Origin: Janthinobacterium sp. B9-8
GTDB taxonomy: Bacteria > Pseudomonadota > Gammaproteobacteria > Burkholderiales > Chitinibacteraceae
DNA length: 64,000 nucleotides
NCBI RefSeq assembly: GCF_000969645.2
Contig: NZ_CP014222.1
Coordinates: 3,289,740-3,353,739 of the forward strand
Reading direction: 5' to 3'
Shown here: piece by piece, positions 11,174 to 19,515 of the stretch
Layout: the number at the start of each line of letters is the position of its first letter
Numbering within the stretch: position 1 is the stretch's first letter
Notes under the pieces: model-generated
Databases searched by the model: none
Seen by the model: only the letters and a program-made list of their open reading frames with translations
What the model was told of the DNA's origin: nothing
Made by a program: the position numbers and the translations under genes

Positions 11174-12517
11174 ATGTTAAAGCTTGCCAAACAAATCTCT
11201 CCCGAACCGATATTAGACGTTGATAACTCGCTCACCGACACCCGCTCTGTCACTCGGCTAGGCTTGTTTATTCTTTTGTTTGGTCTGGGGGGCTTTCTGC
11301 TTTGGGCCGCTTTTGCCCCGCTGGATGAAGGCGTACCCACCAATGGCGTGGTCAGCGTAGAGAGCAAACGCAAGGCGATCCAGCATCTACAAGGCGGCAT
11401 GGTGGCTAAAATTCTGGTCAAAGAAGGCGCAGAGGTGGCCGCGAACCAGCCCTTGATCTTGCTCGATCAAACACAAATTAATGCCATTTTATCCACCGTG
11501 CAAAATAACTTCTGGCAAACCCAAGCCTTGGCCGATCGGCTGAGTGCCGAACTTAAGCACGCACCGCAAATCACCTTTAATGAAAAACTGCGGCAAGAGA
11601 ACAATTCCCAAGCCAAAGATATTATGAAAACGCAATCTCAGCTTTTTGTAACCCGCCGTACGGCACTGATCAACGAAGGCAATATTCTGCAACAAACCAT
11701 TGCCGGGATTAATGAGCAGATTAACGGCCTGCGCGCCTTAGAAGCGGGACGCAAACAGCAAATTAAATTGCTGGAAAAAGACATCGCCGGTCTGCGCGAT
11801 TTAGTAGCCGATGGCTTTGCCCCGCGCACCCGCCTTTTTGAAATGGAGCGCTTATTTGCTCAGGTGTCCGGTGAATACGGCGAAGGCCTCAGCCGCATAG
11901 AACAAGCCAGCCGGCAAAAAGGCGAGCTTAGCCTCAGAATTTTGCAACGCACTCAGGAATTCAACAAAGAAGTAGAAACCCAGTACAGCCAGATTCAAGG
12001 TGATTTAAACCGCTGGAATAATGAGCTTAAAACCCGGGAAGAAGAGTTGGCCCGCACCGTTTTACGCTCTCCCACAGCAGGCCGCGTGGTGGGGCTGAAT
12101 ATTCATACCATCGGCGGCATTATCCGCCCCGGCGACACCCTGATGGAAATCGTGCCGGAAAACGACGAGCTAGTCGTTGAAATCCAGCTGCCACCGCATT
12201 TAATCGACAAAGTACACCCCGGCCTGCTGGCTGATATCCGCTTCGCGTCCTTAGGCAATAAAGGCACAGCACCGATTCTGGAAGGAGAGCTAACAAGTAT
12301 TTCTGCCGACCGAATTGTAGACCCGCACGGCAATCCTTATTTCAGTGCCAAAGTAGTGGTCACCAAAAAAGGCCTGGCCGAGCTAAGCCGTGAAAAGCTC
12401 GCCATCCAGCCGGGCATGTCTACCGAAGTCGTCATCAAAACAGGTGAGCGCAGCCTTCTGGATTACCTGACCCGTCCGTTATTTAACCGACTTGCCTTTG
12501 CCTTTACCGAGAAATAA
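11174..12517 (+). CDS. HlyD-family type I secretion periplasmic adaptor (PrtE-like)
   Basis: A membrane-fusion protein that bridges the ABC exporter and the outer-membrane channel. Of 447 residues, the short cytoplasmic N-terminus is followed by one transmembrane helix (about 30-52). Next come a lipoyl-like half (VVSVESKRKAIQHLQGGMV, IHTIGGIIRPGDTLMEIVPE), a long coiled-coil hairpin (about residues 110-290), and a C-terminal beta domain. The segment QHLQGGMVAKILVKEGAEV is characteristic of HlyD/PrtE. It lies in the T1SS cluster, 137 nt behind the ATPase gene across a decayed palindrome. Confidence 0.93.
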   Translation: MLKLAKQISPEPILDVDNSLTDTRSVTRLGLFILLFGLGGFLLWAAFAPLDEGVPTNGVVSVESKRKAIQHLQGGMVAKILVKEGAEVAANQPLILLDQTQINAILSTVQNNFWQTQALADRLSAELKHAPQITFNEKLRQENNSQAKDIMKTQSQLFVTRRTALINEGNILQQTIAGINEQINGLRALEAGRKQQIKLLEKDIAGLRDLVADGFAPRTRLFEMERLFAQVSGEYGEGLSRIEQASRQKGELSLRILQRTQEFNKEVETQYSQIQGDLNRWNNELKTREEELARTVLRSPTAGRVVGLNIHTIGGIIRPGDTLMEIVPENDELVVEIQLPPHLIDKVHPGLLADIRFASLGNKGTAPILEGELTSISADRIVDPHGNPYFSAKVVVTKKGLAELSREKLAIQPGMSTEVVIKTGERSLLDYLTRPLFNRLAFAFTEK

Positions 12518-12527
12518 GGAGATCCCT

Positions 12528-13856
12528 ATGCACAGCAAGATCTGCTTAATCCCCCTGTTATTTTGCGCTGCCAGCCATGCCGCAGATTTAGCCCAGCTTT
12601 ACCCTAAGGCCATGCAAAACGACAGCCGCTTTGCACTTGCCAAAGCACAAAACTTAGCTGCGCAGGAAATTGTCCCCATTGCCAGAGCAGCCTTACTACC
12701 TAATTTATCACTCTCTGCCCAAGGCAGCCGGGAATGGGTCAAAACCGAATTTGATATAGGCGAAGGCGCAAAAGAGCAAACCATTGCTAAAGACTATTTA
12801 TTTAATGGCCAAGTTTACGCCGCCACCCTTGTGCAACCCTTATTCAAAATGGCTGCATGGGATAATCTATCGCAAGCCGAGTTTCAGCAAAAAGAAGCGA
12901 ATCACGCGCTTGATCGCAGCCAGCAAGAGCTTATTTTAAGGCTGGCCCAGCAATACCTTGATGTGCAGCTGGCTTTTGACAAACTGCAGCTCTTAAGCGA
13001 ACAAAAAAAGGCCTATCAGGAGCAAAAAACCCAAGCCAGCAAATGGTATGCAGCAGGCCACGGCACCATTACCGATGTAAACGAAGCACAAAACCGCCTT
13101 GATTTTGTTGATGCCGATATTCTTTCTGCCGAAGCCGCACACAGCAGCAAGCTGCATGAACTCAGCGTTACCGTAGGCGAGCCGATGAGCAGACTGGCCC
13201 ACCGTAAACCCACCGATATGCAGGCCGATTTGCACCTGCGCTACCCATTGGCCGAATGGCTTAATCAGGCCAAACAAAATAATCCCGTGCTTTTTGAGCG
13301 TCAGGCTTCGGTGAACGCCGCTCAATTAGAAATCAGCAAAAATATCGATCAACACCTGCCCACCGTCGATCTGCGGCTGCGCAGCAGCTATGAGCACAGC
13401 CCCAGCTATACCACGGTAGATAATCTGATCAAATCCAATAGCATCATAGTCTACGCCAGCATTCCGGTTTTCTCCGGTGGGGAAATCAACGCCCGCAGCA
13501 AACGCGCCGTCGCCCTGCACACCGCAGCCACCGAAGATCAGCGCAGCATGCAGCAACAAGTTGAGCTGGGCTTACGCCAGCAATATCTGGACTTAAGCTC
13601 CAGCTCTGCACAAATCAGAGCCCTGCAAGAAGCCGTGCGCTCTGGCGATGTGCTAATCCAATCCACCCGCAAAGGCATCCAGTCAGGCGTGCGCAGCAAT
13701 GTGGATTTGCTCAACGCCCAAAGCCGCTTCTTTGAAGCCCAGCAAAAACACACAGCAGCCCAATACACCTACCTAAGCGGCTATATCCGCCTGAAATTTT
13801 ATGCTGGCACATTGCAAGAAACAGATTTGCAAGCGGTAGATCAGGTATTGCGTTGA
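12528..13856 (+). CDS. TolC-family outer-membrane protein of the type I secretion system
   Basis: The outer-membrane channel that completes the T1SS. The start at ATG 12528 is preferred to an upstream in-frame ATG (12492) because AAGGAG lies at 12516-12521 and the product then begins with a signal peptide (MHSKICLIPLLFCAASHA). The 442-residue mature protein has two OEP repeats with long helices, and typical TolC-family segments such as LRLAQQYLDVQLAFDKL and GVRSNVDLLNAQSRFFEAQ. The start is 10 nt after the adaptor stop, so the two are co-transcribed. Confidence 0.92.
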   Translation: MHSKICLIPLLFCAASHAADLAQLYPKAMQNDSRFALAKAQNLAAQEIVPIARAALLPNLSLSAQGSREWVKTEFDIGEGAKEQTIAKDYLFNGQVYAATLVQPLFKMAAWDNLSQAEFQQKEANHALDRSQQELILRLAQQYLDVQLAFDKLQLLSEQKKAYQEQKTQASKWYAAGHGTITDVNEAQNRLDFVDADILSAEAAHSSKLHELSVTVGEPMSRLAHRKPTDMQADLHLRYPLAEWLNQAKQNNPVLFERQASVNAAQLEISKNIDQHLPTVDLRLRSSYEHSPSYTTVDNLIKSNSIIVYASIPVFSGGEINARSKRAVALHTAATEDQRSMQQQVELGLRQQYLDLSSSSAQIRALQEAVRSGDVLIQSTRKGIQSGVRSNVDLLNAQSRFFEAQQKHTAAQYTYLSGYIRLKFYAGTLQETDLQAVDQVLR

Positions 13857-13929
13857 AAGATTGAATATTCAAAATATGCAGGTTTCACCCCGCCTGCCAG
13901 CTTAAGGTCAAAGCAAAGTATGGTTTTGT

Positions 13930-13995
13930 GTAGGGTGTGCAAGTCGTTTTTCTTGCGCACCGTTCTCGGAGAAGAGCGACTGTTGTACACCCTAC
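13930..13995. repeat. Palindromic repeat (TAGGGTGTGCAA family)
   Basis: Arms GTAGGGTGT and ACACCCTAC enclose CGTTTTTCTTGCGCACCG, nearly identical to the copy at 6427. The 13857-14087 gap also carries half copies of the REP-like element (near 13880 and 14033). They probably end the T1SS transcript or lower readthrough. Confidence 0.7.
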
Positions 13996-14087
13996 AAATA
14001 CCGATTTAACTTATGACTTAGCCTAAGTTGATAGGGTGGAGTTTCACCCGTCATACGAAAAACACCATATATAAAACGAGGGAATCG

Positions 14088-15149
14088 ATGTCGCCACACT
14101 CCAGCAATATCGCATTTAACCCCAAGCTAGAGCATATTCGCGCTTTGGCGGCGCTATTGGTTTTTTTCTATCACGCATTTCATCATTTCTATGGCAGCTG
14201 GCAATCGTTTCCTTCCTGGCCCTTACTCGCCATTTTTACTGAAGGCCATATTGGCGTTGGTTTATTTTTTACGCTTTCCGGCTATTTGTTTATGAAAATA
14301 GCCATAAGCGGCAATATTGATTATCGCCGATTTATTTTCAACCGTTTCCTGCGTATTTTTCCATTATTTTTACTGGTTTTTTTCTTAGCCATTTCGTTAG
14401 GCCGTGATAAATTTCAGCCTCAGGATTTACTCTATTTATTTATCAGCAATATTGGTAAGCCCGCCACCTCTGATTATTTTGTAACTGGTGCAGCATGGAC
14501 TATTTCAATTGAATTCACTTTTTATCTTATTTTTCCGTTTCTAGCACTCTTTGTCCGCCAGCAAGGTTTGGTCTATATTGGCAGAATGCTGCTTATTTTT
14601 TTAGTTTTAAAGTTATGTGTACTTAGCCTTGCTGCACACCCTGCCCATGTATTGCAATCCACTCTCATTGGCCGGCTTGATCAGTTCTTAATTGGCATGG
14701 GCTTTGCCACATTAGCACTCGGCTCTTTTTTTAAAAGGCCCTACGCATTAATAATAACCACGCTGATCATTATCTCGATCAGCGTATTCCGCTCCCAATA
14801 CGCTATTTTATTTAATGAAAGCAGCCGCAGTTTTATTTTAGTGATCTGGTATACCTTAGAAGCATTGCTATGGGGGCTGTTTATTTATGCCTATACAAAT
14901 ACTCAATGGCGTTTACCCGATTTAATAGAAAAATTTCTTTCTTTTATCGGGCAGCGCTCTTATTCGTTTTACCTATTGCATGCGATGGTTCTTTACTTAT
15001 TAAGCCATTATCTGGTTAGCGATTTATCTATTCCTATTTTGCTAGGAAAAATCACACTAGCACTACTACTAAGCTGCCTGCTAGCCGATTTAAGCTGGCG
15101 TAGTATTGAATTGCCATTTTTAAACTTGCGCCAGCATTATGTGCATTAA
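14088..15149 (+). CDS. Acyltransferase 3 family membrane protein
   Basis: A 353-residue integral membrane protein of the acyltransferase-3 family, which O-acylates extracytoplasmic sugars of LPS, exopolysaccharide or peptidoglycan. The start at 14088 follows GAGGGA; a longer in-frame ATG at 14028 lies inside a repeat remnant. The N-terminal LEHIRALAALLVFFYHAFHH carries the family's conserved histidine region. About ten hydrophobic helices follow, including GVGLFFTLSGYLFM and SFYLLHAMVLYLL. The substrate is unknown; its place between a T1SS and a methyltransferase suggests surface glycan modification. Confidence 0.85.
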   Translation: MSPHSSNIAFNPKLEHIRALAALLVFFYHAFHHFYGSWQSFPSWPLLAIFTEGHIGVGLFFTLSGYLFMKIAISGNIDYRRFIFNRFLRIFPLFLLVFFLAISLGRDKFQPQDLLYLFISNIGKPATSDYFVTGAAWTISIEFTFYLIFPFLALFVRQQGLVYIGRMLLIFLVLKLCVLSLAAHPAHVLQSTLIGRLDQFLIGMGFATLALGSFFKRPYALIITTLIIISISVFRSQYAILFNESSRSFILVIWYTLEALLWGLFIYAYTNTQWRLPDLIEKFLSFIGQRSYSFYLLHAMVLYLLSHYLVSDLSIPILLGKITLALLLSCLLADLSWRSIELPFLNLRQHYVH

Positions 15150-15205
15150 ACAAACATCGATCAAATCACCCTTTATCTATTGATTAACAAGCAAGGAAAA
15201 TCAGC

Positions 15206-16735
15206 ATGAGCGATTGGACAGCAGGCTATATAGCAGATATCGGATATACATTTGGCTATTACAGTGAGCTTAACCCCCTACGGGTAAAGCTCGCTTTTCT
15301 AAGCGCTGGCTTAGCCTATCCGGAAATGGGTAATGCATGTGAATTAGGCTTTGGCCAGGGAATGAGTGCTAATTTGCATGCCGCCGCCAGTGTAACGCAA
15401 TGGCATGGCACCGATTTTAATCCGTCTCAGGCGGGCTTTGCCCAAGAGTTGGCCGGCATTTCTGGTGGAGGGGCTAAATTATTTGATGAAGCCTTTGCTG
15501 ATTTTGCTACCCGTAGTGATTTACCCGAGTTCGATTATATCGGCCTGCATGGTATTTGGAGCTGGATATCAGATGAAAACCGTGGCGTAATTGTTGAATT
15601 TATTCGCCGAAAATTAAAAGTAGGCGGTGTTTTATATATTAGCTATAACACCCAGCCCGGCTGGGCCAGCTTTGCTCCAATACGGCATTTAATGACCGAA
15701 CACGCCGAGATTATTGGTGCAGAAGGCAATGGCATTGTGAGCCGGATTAATGGCGCACTCGATTTTACCGAAAAACTATTCGCCACCCAGCCTATGTATG
15801 CGCGGGCAAACCCGCAAATAGCGGAGCGAATACAAAAAATAAAAGAACAAAATCGCCATTATCTGGCACATGAATATTTTAATCGGGATTGGCTGCCTAT
15901 GCACTTTGCCACCATGGCAGAGTGGCTGGAGCCAGCCAAGCTCAGCTTTGCCTGCTCTGCGCATTATATGGACCATATTGATGCCATTAATTTAAGTAGC
16001 GAGCAGCAGCAATTTCTTGCGGCAATTCCCGATGCCATGTTCAGAGAAACGACGCGTGATTTTATGGTGAATCAGCAGTTTCGCCGCGATTACTGGGTGC
16101 GTGGGCCACGCAAACTCAGCAAATTAGCGCAAGCAGAACAGGCTCGGCAATTGCGCGTGTTGCTGGTTCAGCACCGTGCCGATGTATCGCTCAAAGTAAC
16201 AGGCAATCTGGGCGAAGCCACTATGCAAGACCATGTTTATGCGCCCATTTTAAATACCATAGCCGATCATCAGATCATCAGCCTTGGGCAAATCGAGCAA
16301 GCCACGGGCCTAGCTTTATCACAAATTTTACAAGCCGCCCTCGTGTTAATTGGCGGAGGCAGTGTGGTGGCAGTACAAGACGATGCCCATATTGCCAAAG
16401 CAAAAAAATCCTGCGAAAAACTCAACTATTATTTATGCAATCAGGCACGCGGCAGCCACGATATCAGCCATCTGGCCAGCCCTGTTTCAGGCGGTGGCAT
16501 TAGCATCGGGCGCTTTCAGCAGTTGTTTTTACTGGCCCGCAGCCAAGGCAAAAAGCACCCAGCAGAATGGGCACAATTTGCCTGGCAAATCTTAGCTATG
16601 CAAAACCAAACCTTGGTAAAAGAAGGGCAAGCTTTAGAAACTGAAGAAGACAATCTCGCAGAATTAAATCGCCAGGCACAAACGTTTTCAGAAAAGCAGC
16701 TGAACATCTTTAAAGCGCTGGGAATAGCCTGGTAA
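15206..16735 (+). CDS. Class I SAM methyltransferase with methyltransferase-regulatory domain
   Basis: A 509-residue cytoplasmic protein. The N-terminal third is a class I methyltransferase, with the SAM-binding ACELGFGQGMSANLHAA and the motif EFDYIGLHGIWSWIS. A central stretch (about residues 215-300, DHIDAINLSSEQQQFL) and a C-terminal helical part match the architecture of proteins annotated as 'methyltransferase regulatory domain-containing'. AAGGAAAA precedes the ATG. Such genes are often found next to surface-polysaccharide or secretion genes. The substrate is unknown; modification of the secreted RTX protein or its glycan is a guess. Confidence 0.8.
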   Translation: MSDWTAGYIADIGYTFGYYSELNPLRVKLAFLSAGLAYPEMGNACELGFGQGMSANLHAAASVTQWHGTDFNPSQAGFAQELAGISGGGAKLFDEAFADFATRSDLPEFDYIGLHGIWSWISDENRGVIVEFIRRKLKVGGVLYISYNTQPGWASFAPIRHLMTEHAEIIGAEGNGIVSRINGALDFTEKLFATQPMYARANPQIAERIQKIKEQNRHYLAHEYFNRDWLPMHFATMAEWLEPAKLSFACSAHYMDHIDAINLSSEQQQFLAAIPDAMFRETTRDFMVNQQFRRDYWVRGPRKLSKLAQAEQARQLRVLLVQHRADVSLKVTGNLGEATMQDHVYAPILNTIADHQIISLGQIEQATGLALSQILQAALVLIGGGSVVAVQDDAHIAKAKKSCEKLNYYLCNQARGSHDISHLASPVSGGGISIGRFQQLFLLARSQGKKHPAEWAQFAWQILAMQNQTLVKEGQALETEEDNLAELNRQAQTFSEKQLNIFKALGIAW

Positions 16736-16797
16736 GGCTTAGTAAATAAGCTGGTGGGTTTTACCCCAGTCCTGTCAGTTTAAGCGAAACGTTCTTC

Positions 16798-16856
16798 GTA
16801 GGGCGGGTGAAACCCGCGAGCAATTCTGAATAAATACGCGGGTTTCACCCGCCCTA
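16798..16856. repeat. REP-like palindrome (GTAGGGCGGGTG family)
   Basis: Arms GTAGGGCGGGTGAAACCCGC and its complement surround GAGCAATTCTGAATAAATAC. It lies between the convergent methyltransferase and Fic genes. The 15-nt flank TAAGCGAAACGTTCTTC also occurs, slightly altered, before the copy at 4637, so the repeat unit is longer than the palindrome. Confidence 0.8.
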
Positions 16857-16934
16857 CGATATTTATAATGAGATTGAGCAAGAGGCATAATCAGAAAAAA
16901 TTCTTTTGGAATATTTAAATAACAGGAAAAACAT

Positions 16935-18272
16935 TTAAACCAGTCTTTGCAATAAATCTGATGGTGCAATATATAAAGTGGTTCTGCCATCTTTGCTAGG
17001 CAGGAGCAGCCGGTACTCTGCCAGCTTGTTTAAATAGCTTCTGGCGGAGTTATCCGCAATGCCATAATCGCTGACAATTTCTTTTACTGAGAAATACCTG
17101 CCCGGTGATTTGCTGGCTTTTTTAATAATATCTTTTTGCACAAAATTAAGCGCCTGACCAAATTTTGATTTCTCCAGCAGCGCTACAACCTGATTAAACT
17201 CTTGCGTTTTTTCTTCAAGATATTTTTTCAGCTCATCAAAAGCCTGAATAATAATATCTAACTGGTAATCAATAAAATAGGTTAAATCGTTCTGATCCGT
17301 TTCTGTATATAAGTAAGACAGGCCATAATCCTTCGGGCTATTTTTAAGTAATTTACTAATGGAAATATACTTAAACAGATCGTACTCATTCTTAAGCATA
17401 AACCAATAAAACAAAGCTCTGGCTGTGCGGCCATTACCATCCCTGAACGGATGCTCAAAACCCAGCATAAAATGCAAAATAATGGCCTTTACTACCGGCG
17501 CAATAAACTCGCAACCATCCAGGCCGGAATGATTGGCATTGGCAAAATCACACAGCGCTTGCAAGCGCTCCTGAATTAAGTGGTGTTTAGGCGGCTGATG
17601 CGCAATACCCCCGTTGCCGTCTTCCACAAAAATATCATCAGCATCCCTAAAATGCCCGGGCAAAACGCTATTGCCTGTTGTGCCTTCTGTAGCAACCCGA
17701 TGAAAATCTAAAATCAAATCAACCGTTAATGCTTGCTTGCACTCTTTTTCTGCTTGTTTAAGCAGAAAAAAATTATTAAGAATCATCCGTTCATCTTCAT
17801 TAAGCGGCGCTCTTTCATCCTCCAGCATTTTTTTAGCCACTTCACGCGTGGTGGCCGCGCCTTCCAGCTGGGCACTGCTGATGGCCTCTTCCATAATTAA
17901 AGAGGAAACCAGAAATTTGGCCTGAATTTGCATCGTAGCAGCCATTCCAGCCACCACCGCCACGCTGCCACCTGCCGTCTTAATCACCTGATGCAGCTTG
18001 GCTTCCATCGAATTTGGGATGCAATAGCTAAAGGATTCGCCTTGCTCGTCGAATAAATCGATCTCCTTCATTTGGATAAAGCGCTGAAACTTGATCGCAA
18101 ACCAAATATTTTGCGCTTCATCTCTGGGAACCCGCCATTTCAGCTTATCCCAATGCAGATAGCGGCCCTTGCTATCGGTTAAATCATATAAAGGCAGATA
18201 CTTTTGGAGCGTTGGAAAATCAACCTGCACCAGATCAAATTTTGGCGCTCTCTCTACCCTTGGCTTAGCCAT
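16935..18272 (-). CDS. Fic-domain protein (class II, self-inhibited) with C-terminal winged helix
   Basis: Fic enzymes transfer AMP or another nucleotide part to protein hydroxyls. The 445-residue product has the full catalytic motif HPFRDGNGRTAR at residues 274-285 (His274, Asp278, Arg285). The inhibitory (S/T)xxxE(G/N) motif is S133-AQL-E137-G138 upstream of it, making this class II. A HxxC-free helical core follows. The last ~90 residues (SPGRYFSVKEIVSDYGIADNSARSYL) look like a winged helix-turn-helix. No antitoxin gene is adjacent, in keeping with intramolecular inhibition. The target is unknown. Confidence 0.92.
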   Translation of the reverse strand: MAKPRVERAPKFDLVQVDFPTLQKYLPLYDLTDSKGRYLHWDKLKWRVPRDEAQNIWFAIKFQRFIQMKEIDLFDEQGESFSYCIPNSMEAKLHQVIKTAGGSVAVVAGMAATMQIQAKFLVSSLIMEEAISSAQLEGAATTREVAKKMLEDERAPLNEDERMILNNFFLLKQAEKECKQALTVDLILDFHRVATEGTTGNSVLPGHFRDADDIFVEDGNGGIAHQPPKHHLIQERLQALCDFANANHSGLDGCEFIAPVVKAIILHFMLGFEHPFRDGNGRTARALFYWFMLKNEYDLFKYISISKLLKNSPKDYGLSYLYTETDQNDLTYFIDYQLDIIIQAFDELKKYLEEKTQEFNQVVALLEKSKFGQALNFVQKDIIKKASKSPGRYFSVKEIVSDYGIADNSARSYLNKLAEYRLLLPSKDGRTTLYIAPSDLLQRLV

Positions 18273-18634
18273 AATCTCAAATCCATCATTTTGCGTTAAT
18301 AGCCTTCAGCATGACATGCCTGTGGCTAAAGTCAATCTTGCATACATTTTCAGCACCAAAATACGGCTGTAGCGGATCGTATATAAACTCAGCATCAGCT
18401 ATGCAGCTGATAAATCGGCCCCACCACACTTCCAGGCAAGCAACCCAGTTTTTGTAGGATGTGCAGGCCGTTTTTCTTGCGCTCCGGCTTTGTGTGCCTC
18501 AACGCTTTATCTGATGCATATAGAGCGGAGTAATTACACGCTAAACGGCACTGCATCGGCTCGTATTTCAAACAAAACTTACCCGGCAGAAAACCCGAGG
18601 CTATTCTCTTTGATAAGCAATCAGGAGCAAAACC
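18273..18634. other. Intergenic region between divergent Fic and lysozyme genes
   Basis: It must contain both divergent promoters, but none stands out. A decayed copy of the TAGGGTGTGCAA palindrome lies near 18456-18495 (GTAGGATGTGCAGGCC, then TTTTTCTTGCGC). Nothing else is recognised. Confidence 0.5.
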
Positions 18635-19348
18635 ATGTCACACCAGATCAATCCGGCAGGTCTTAAGCTAGTCAAACAGTTTGAAGGTCTTTATCTGCAA
18701 CCCTACGCCTGCCCGGCGGGAGTATGGACAATAGGCTACGGCCACACAGATGGCATCAACGCCAGTACGGCAAACATCAGTGAAGCGGAAGCCGATGCTT
18801 TACTTGCCAAAGATATGGCAAAAGTGGCCGCCGCCATTGAAAAGCTGGTCAAAGTAAAACTGCACAGCAATCAGTTTTCGGCACTTTGCAGTTTTACTTT
18901 CAATGTGGGCGTGAGCAGCCTGCAGCACAGCACCCTGCTTAAAAAACTAAACGCAGGCCATGATGCTGCCGTACCTGCTGAAATGGCCAGATGGAATAAA
19001 GCGCGTGAGCCAGCCAGCGGCCAGCTAAAAGTACTCAAAGGCTTGATCGCCCGACGGGCCGCAGAAGCCAGCTTATGGCTGGAGAGCCACGATAGCTTTA
19101 TTAATGCCAGCACAATGGCGCAAAGCGTTTCTGCCGATGAGCACGGCTATCAAGTCATTGCGCGCAAGGGTTTAAATTTACGCTCGGGGGCGGGTTTAGA
19201 GTTCTCTATCCTTGAGCTGCTGCCCGCGCAAAAGAGAGTATTTGTACTAAGAGAAAAAGAAGGCTGGGCCGCCATCGATCTGGACGGCGACGGGCTACTG
19301 GATGGCTGGGCTTTAGCTGATTTTTTACGGGAATATTCTGGGGTTTAA
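18635..19348 (+). CDS. Phage-type lysozyme (GH24 endolysin-like) with C-terminal SH3-like domain
   Basis: A muramidase cleaving the MurNAc-GlcNAc bond. Residues 1-150 match the GH24/lambdoid R lysozyme pattern: catalytic E17, then C26 and T32 with the E-8-C-5-T spacing, and the GYGHT motif. Residues about 160-237 (GYQVIARKGLNLRSG... VFVLREKEGWAAIDLDGDG) resemble a bacterial SH3 domain that may bind the wall. No signal peptide or signal-anchor is seen and no holin, spanin or other phage gene is adjacent. It may be a domesticated endolysin or a remnant of a lost prophage. CAGGAG precedes the ATG. Confidence 0.88.
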   Translation: MSHQINPAGLKLVKQFEGLYLQPYACPAGVWTIGYGHTDGINASTANISEAEADALLAKDMAKVAAAIEKLVKVKLHSNQFSALCSFTFNVGVSSLQHSTLLKKLNAGHDAAVPAEMARWNKAREPASGQLKVLKGLIARRAAEASLWLESHDSFINASTMAQSVSADEHGYQVIARKGLNLRSGAGLEFSILELLPAQKRVFVLREKEGWAAIDLDGDGLLDGWALADFLREYSGV

Positions 19349-19426
19349 TCACACCGCAGATAAAGCAAATCATGATGCCTCTTACTCATCAGGCATAGTG
19401 CTATTTATCTATTTAGATTGTTTATA

Positions 19427-19461
19427 GAAAAACCCCCGCATCCATGACAGATGCGGGGGTT
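19427..19461 (-). terminator. Rho-independent terminator of the RTX/S-layer gene
   Basis: A perfect 12-bp stem (19431-19442 with 19450-19461, GC-rich GATGCGGGGGTT) with a 7-nt loop is followed on the minus strand by TTTTT. It lies 55 nt beyond the stop of the large minus-strand gene. A strong terminator fits a highly expressed gene. Confidence 0.9.
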
Positions 19462-19515
19462 GGGTAAACGCAATGATTAGCAGGTGTTTAAAATCTCAGC
19501 CTGCTGCATTGAGCT

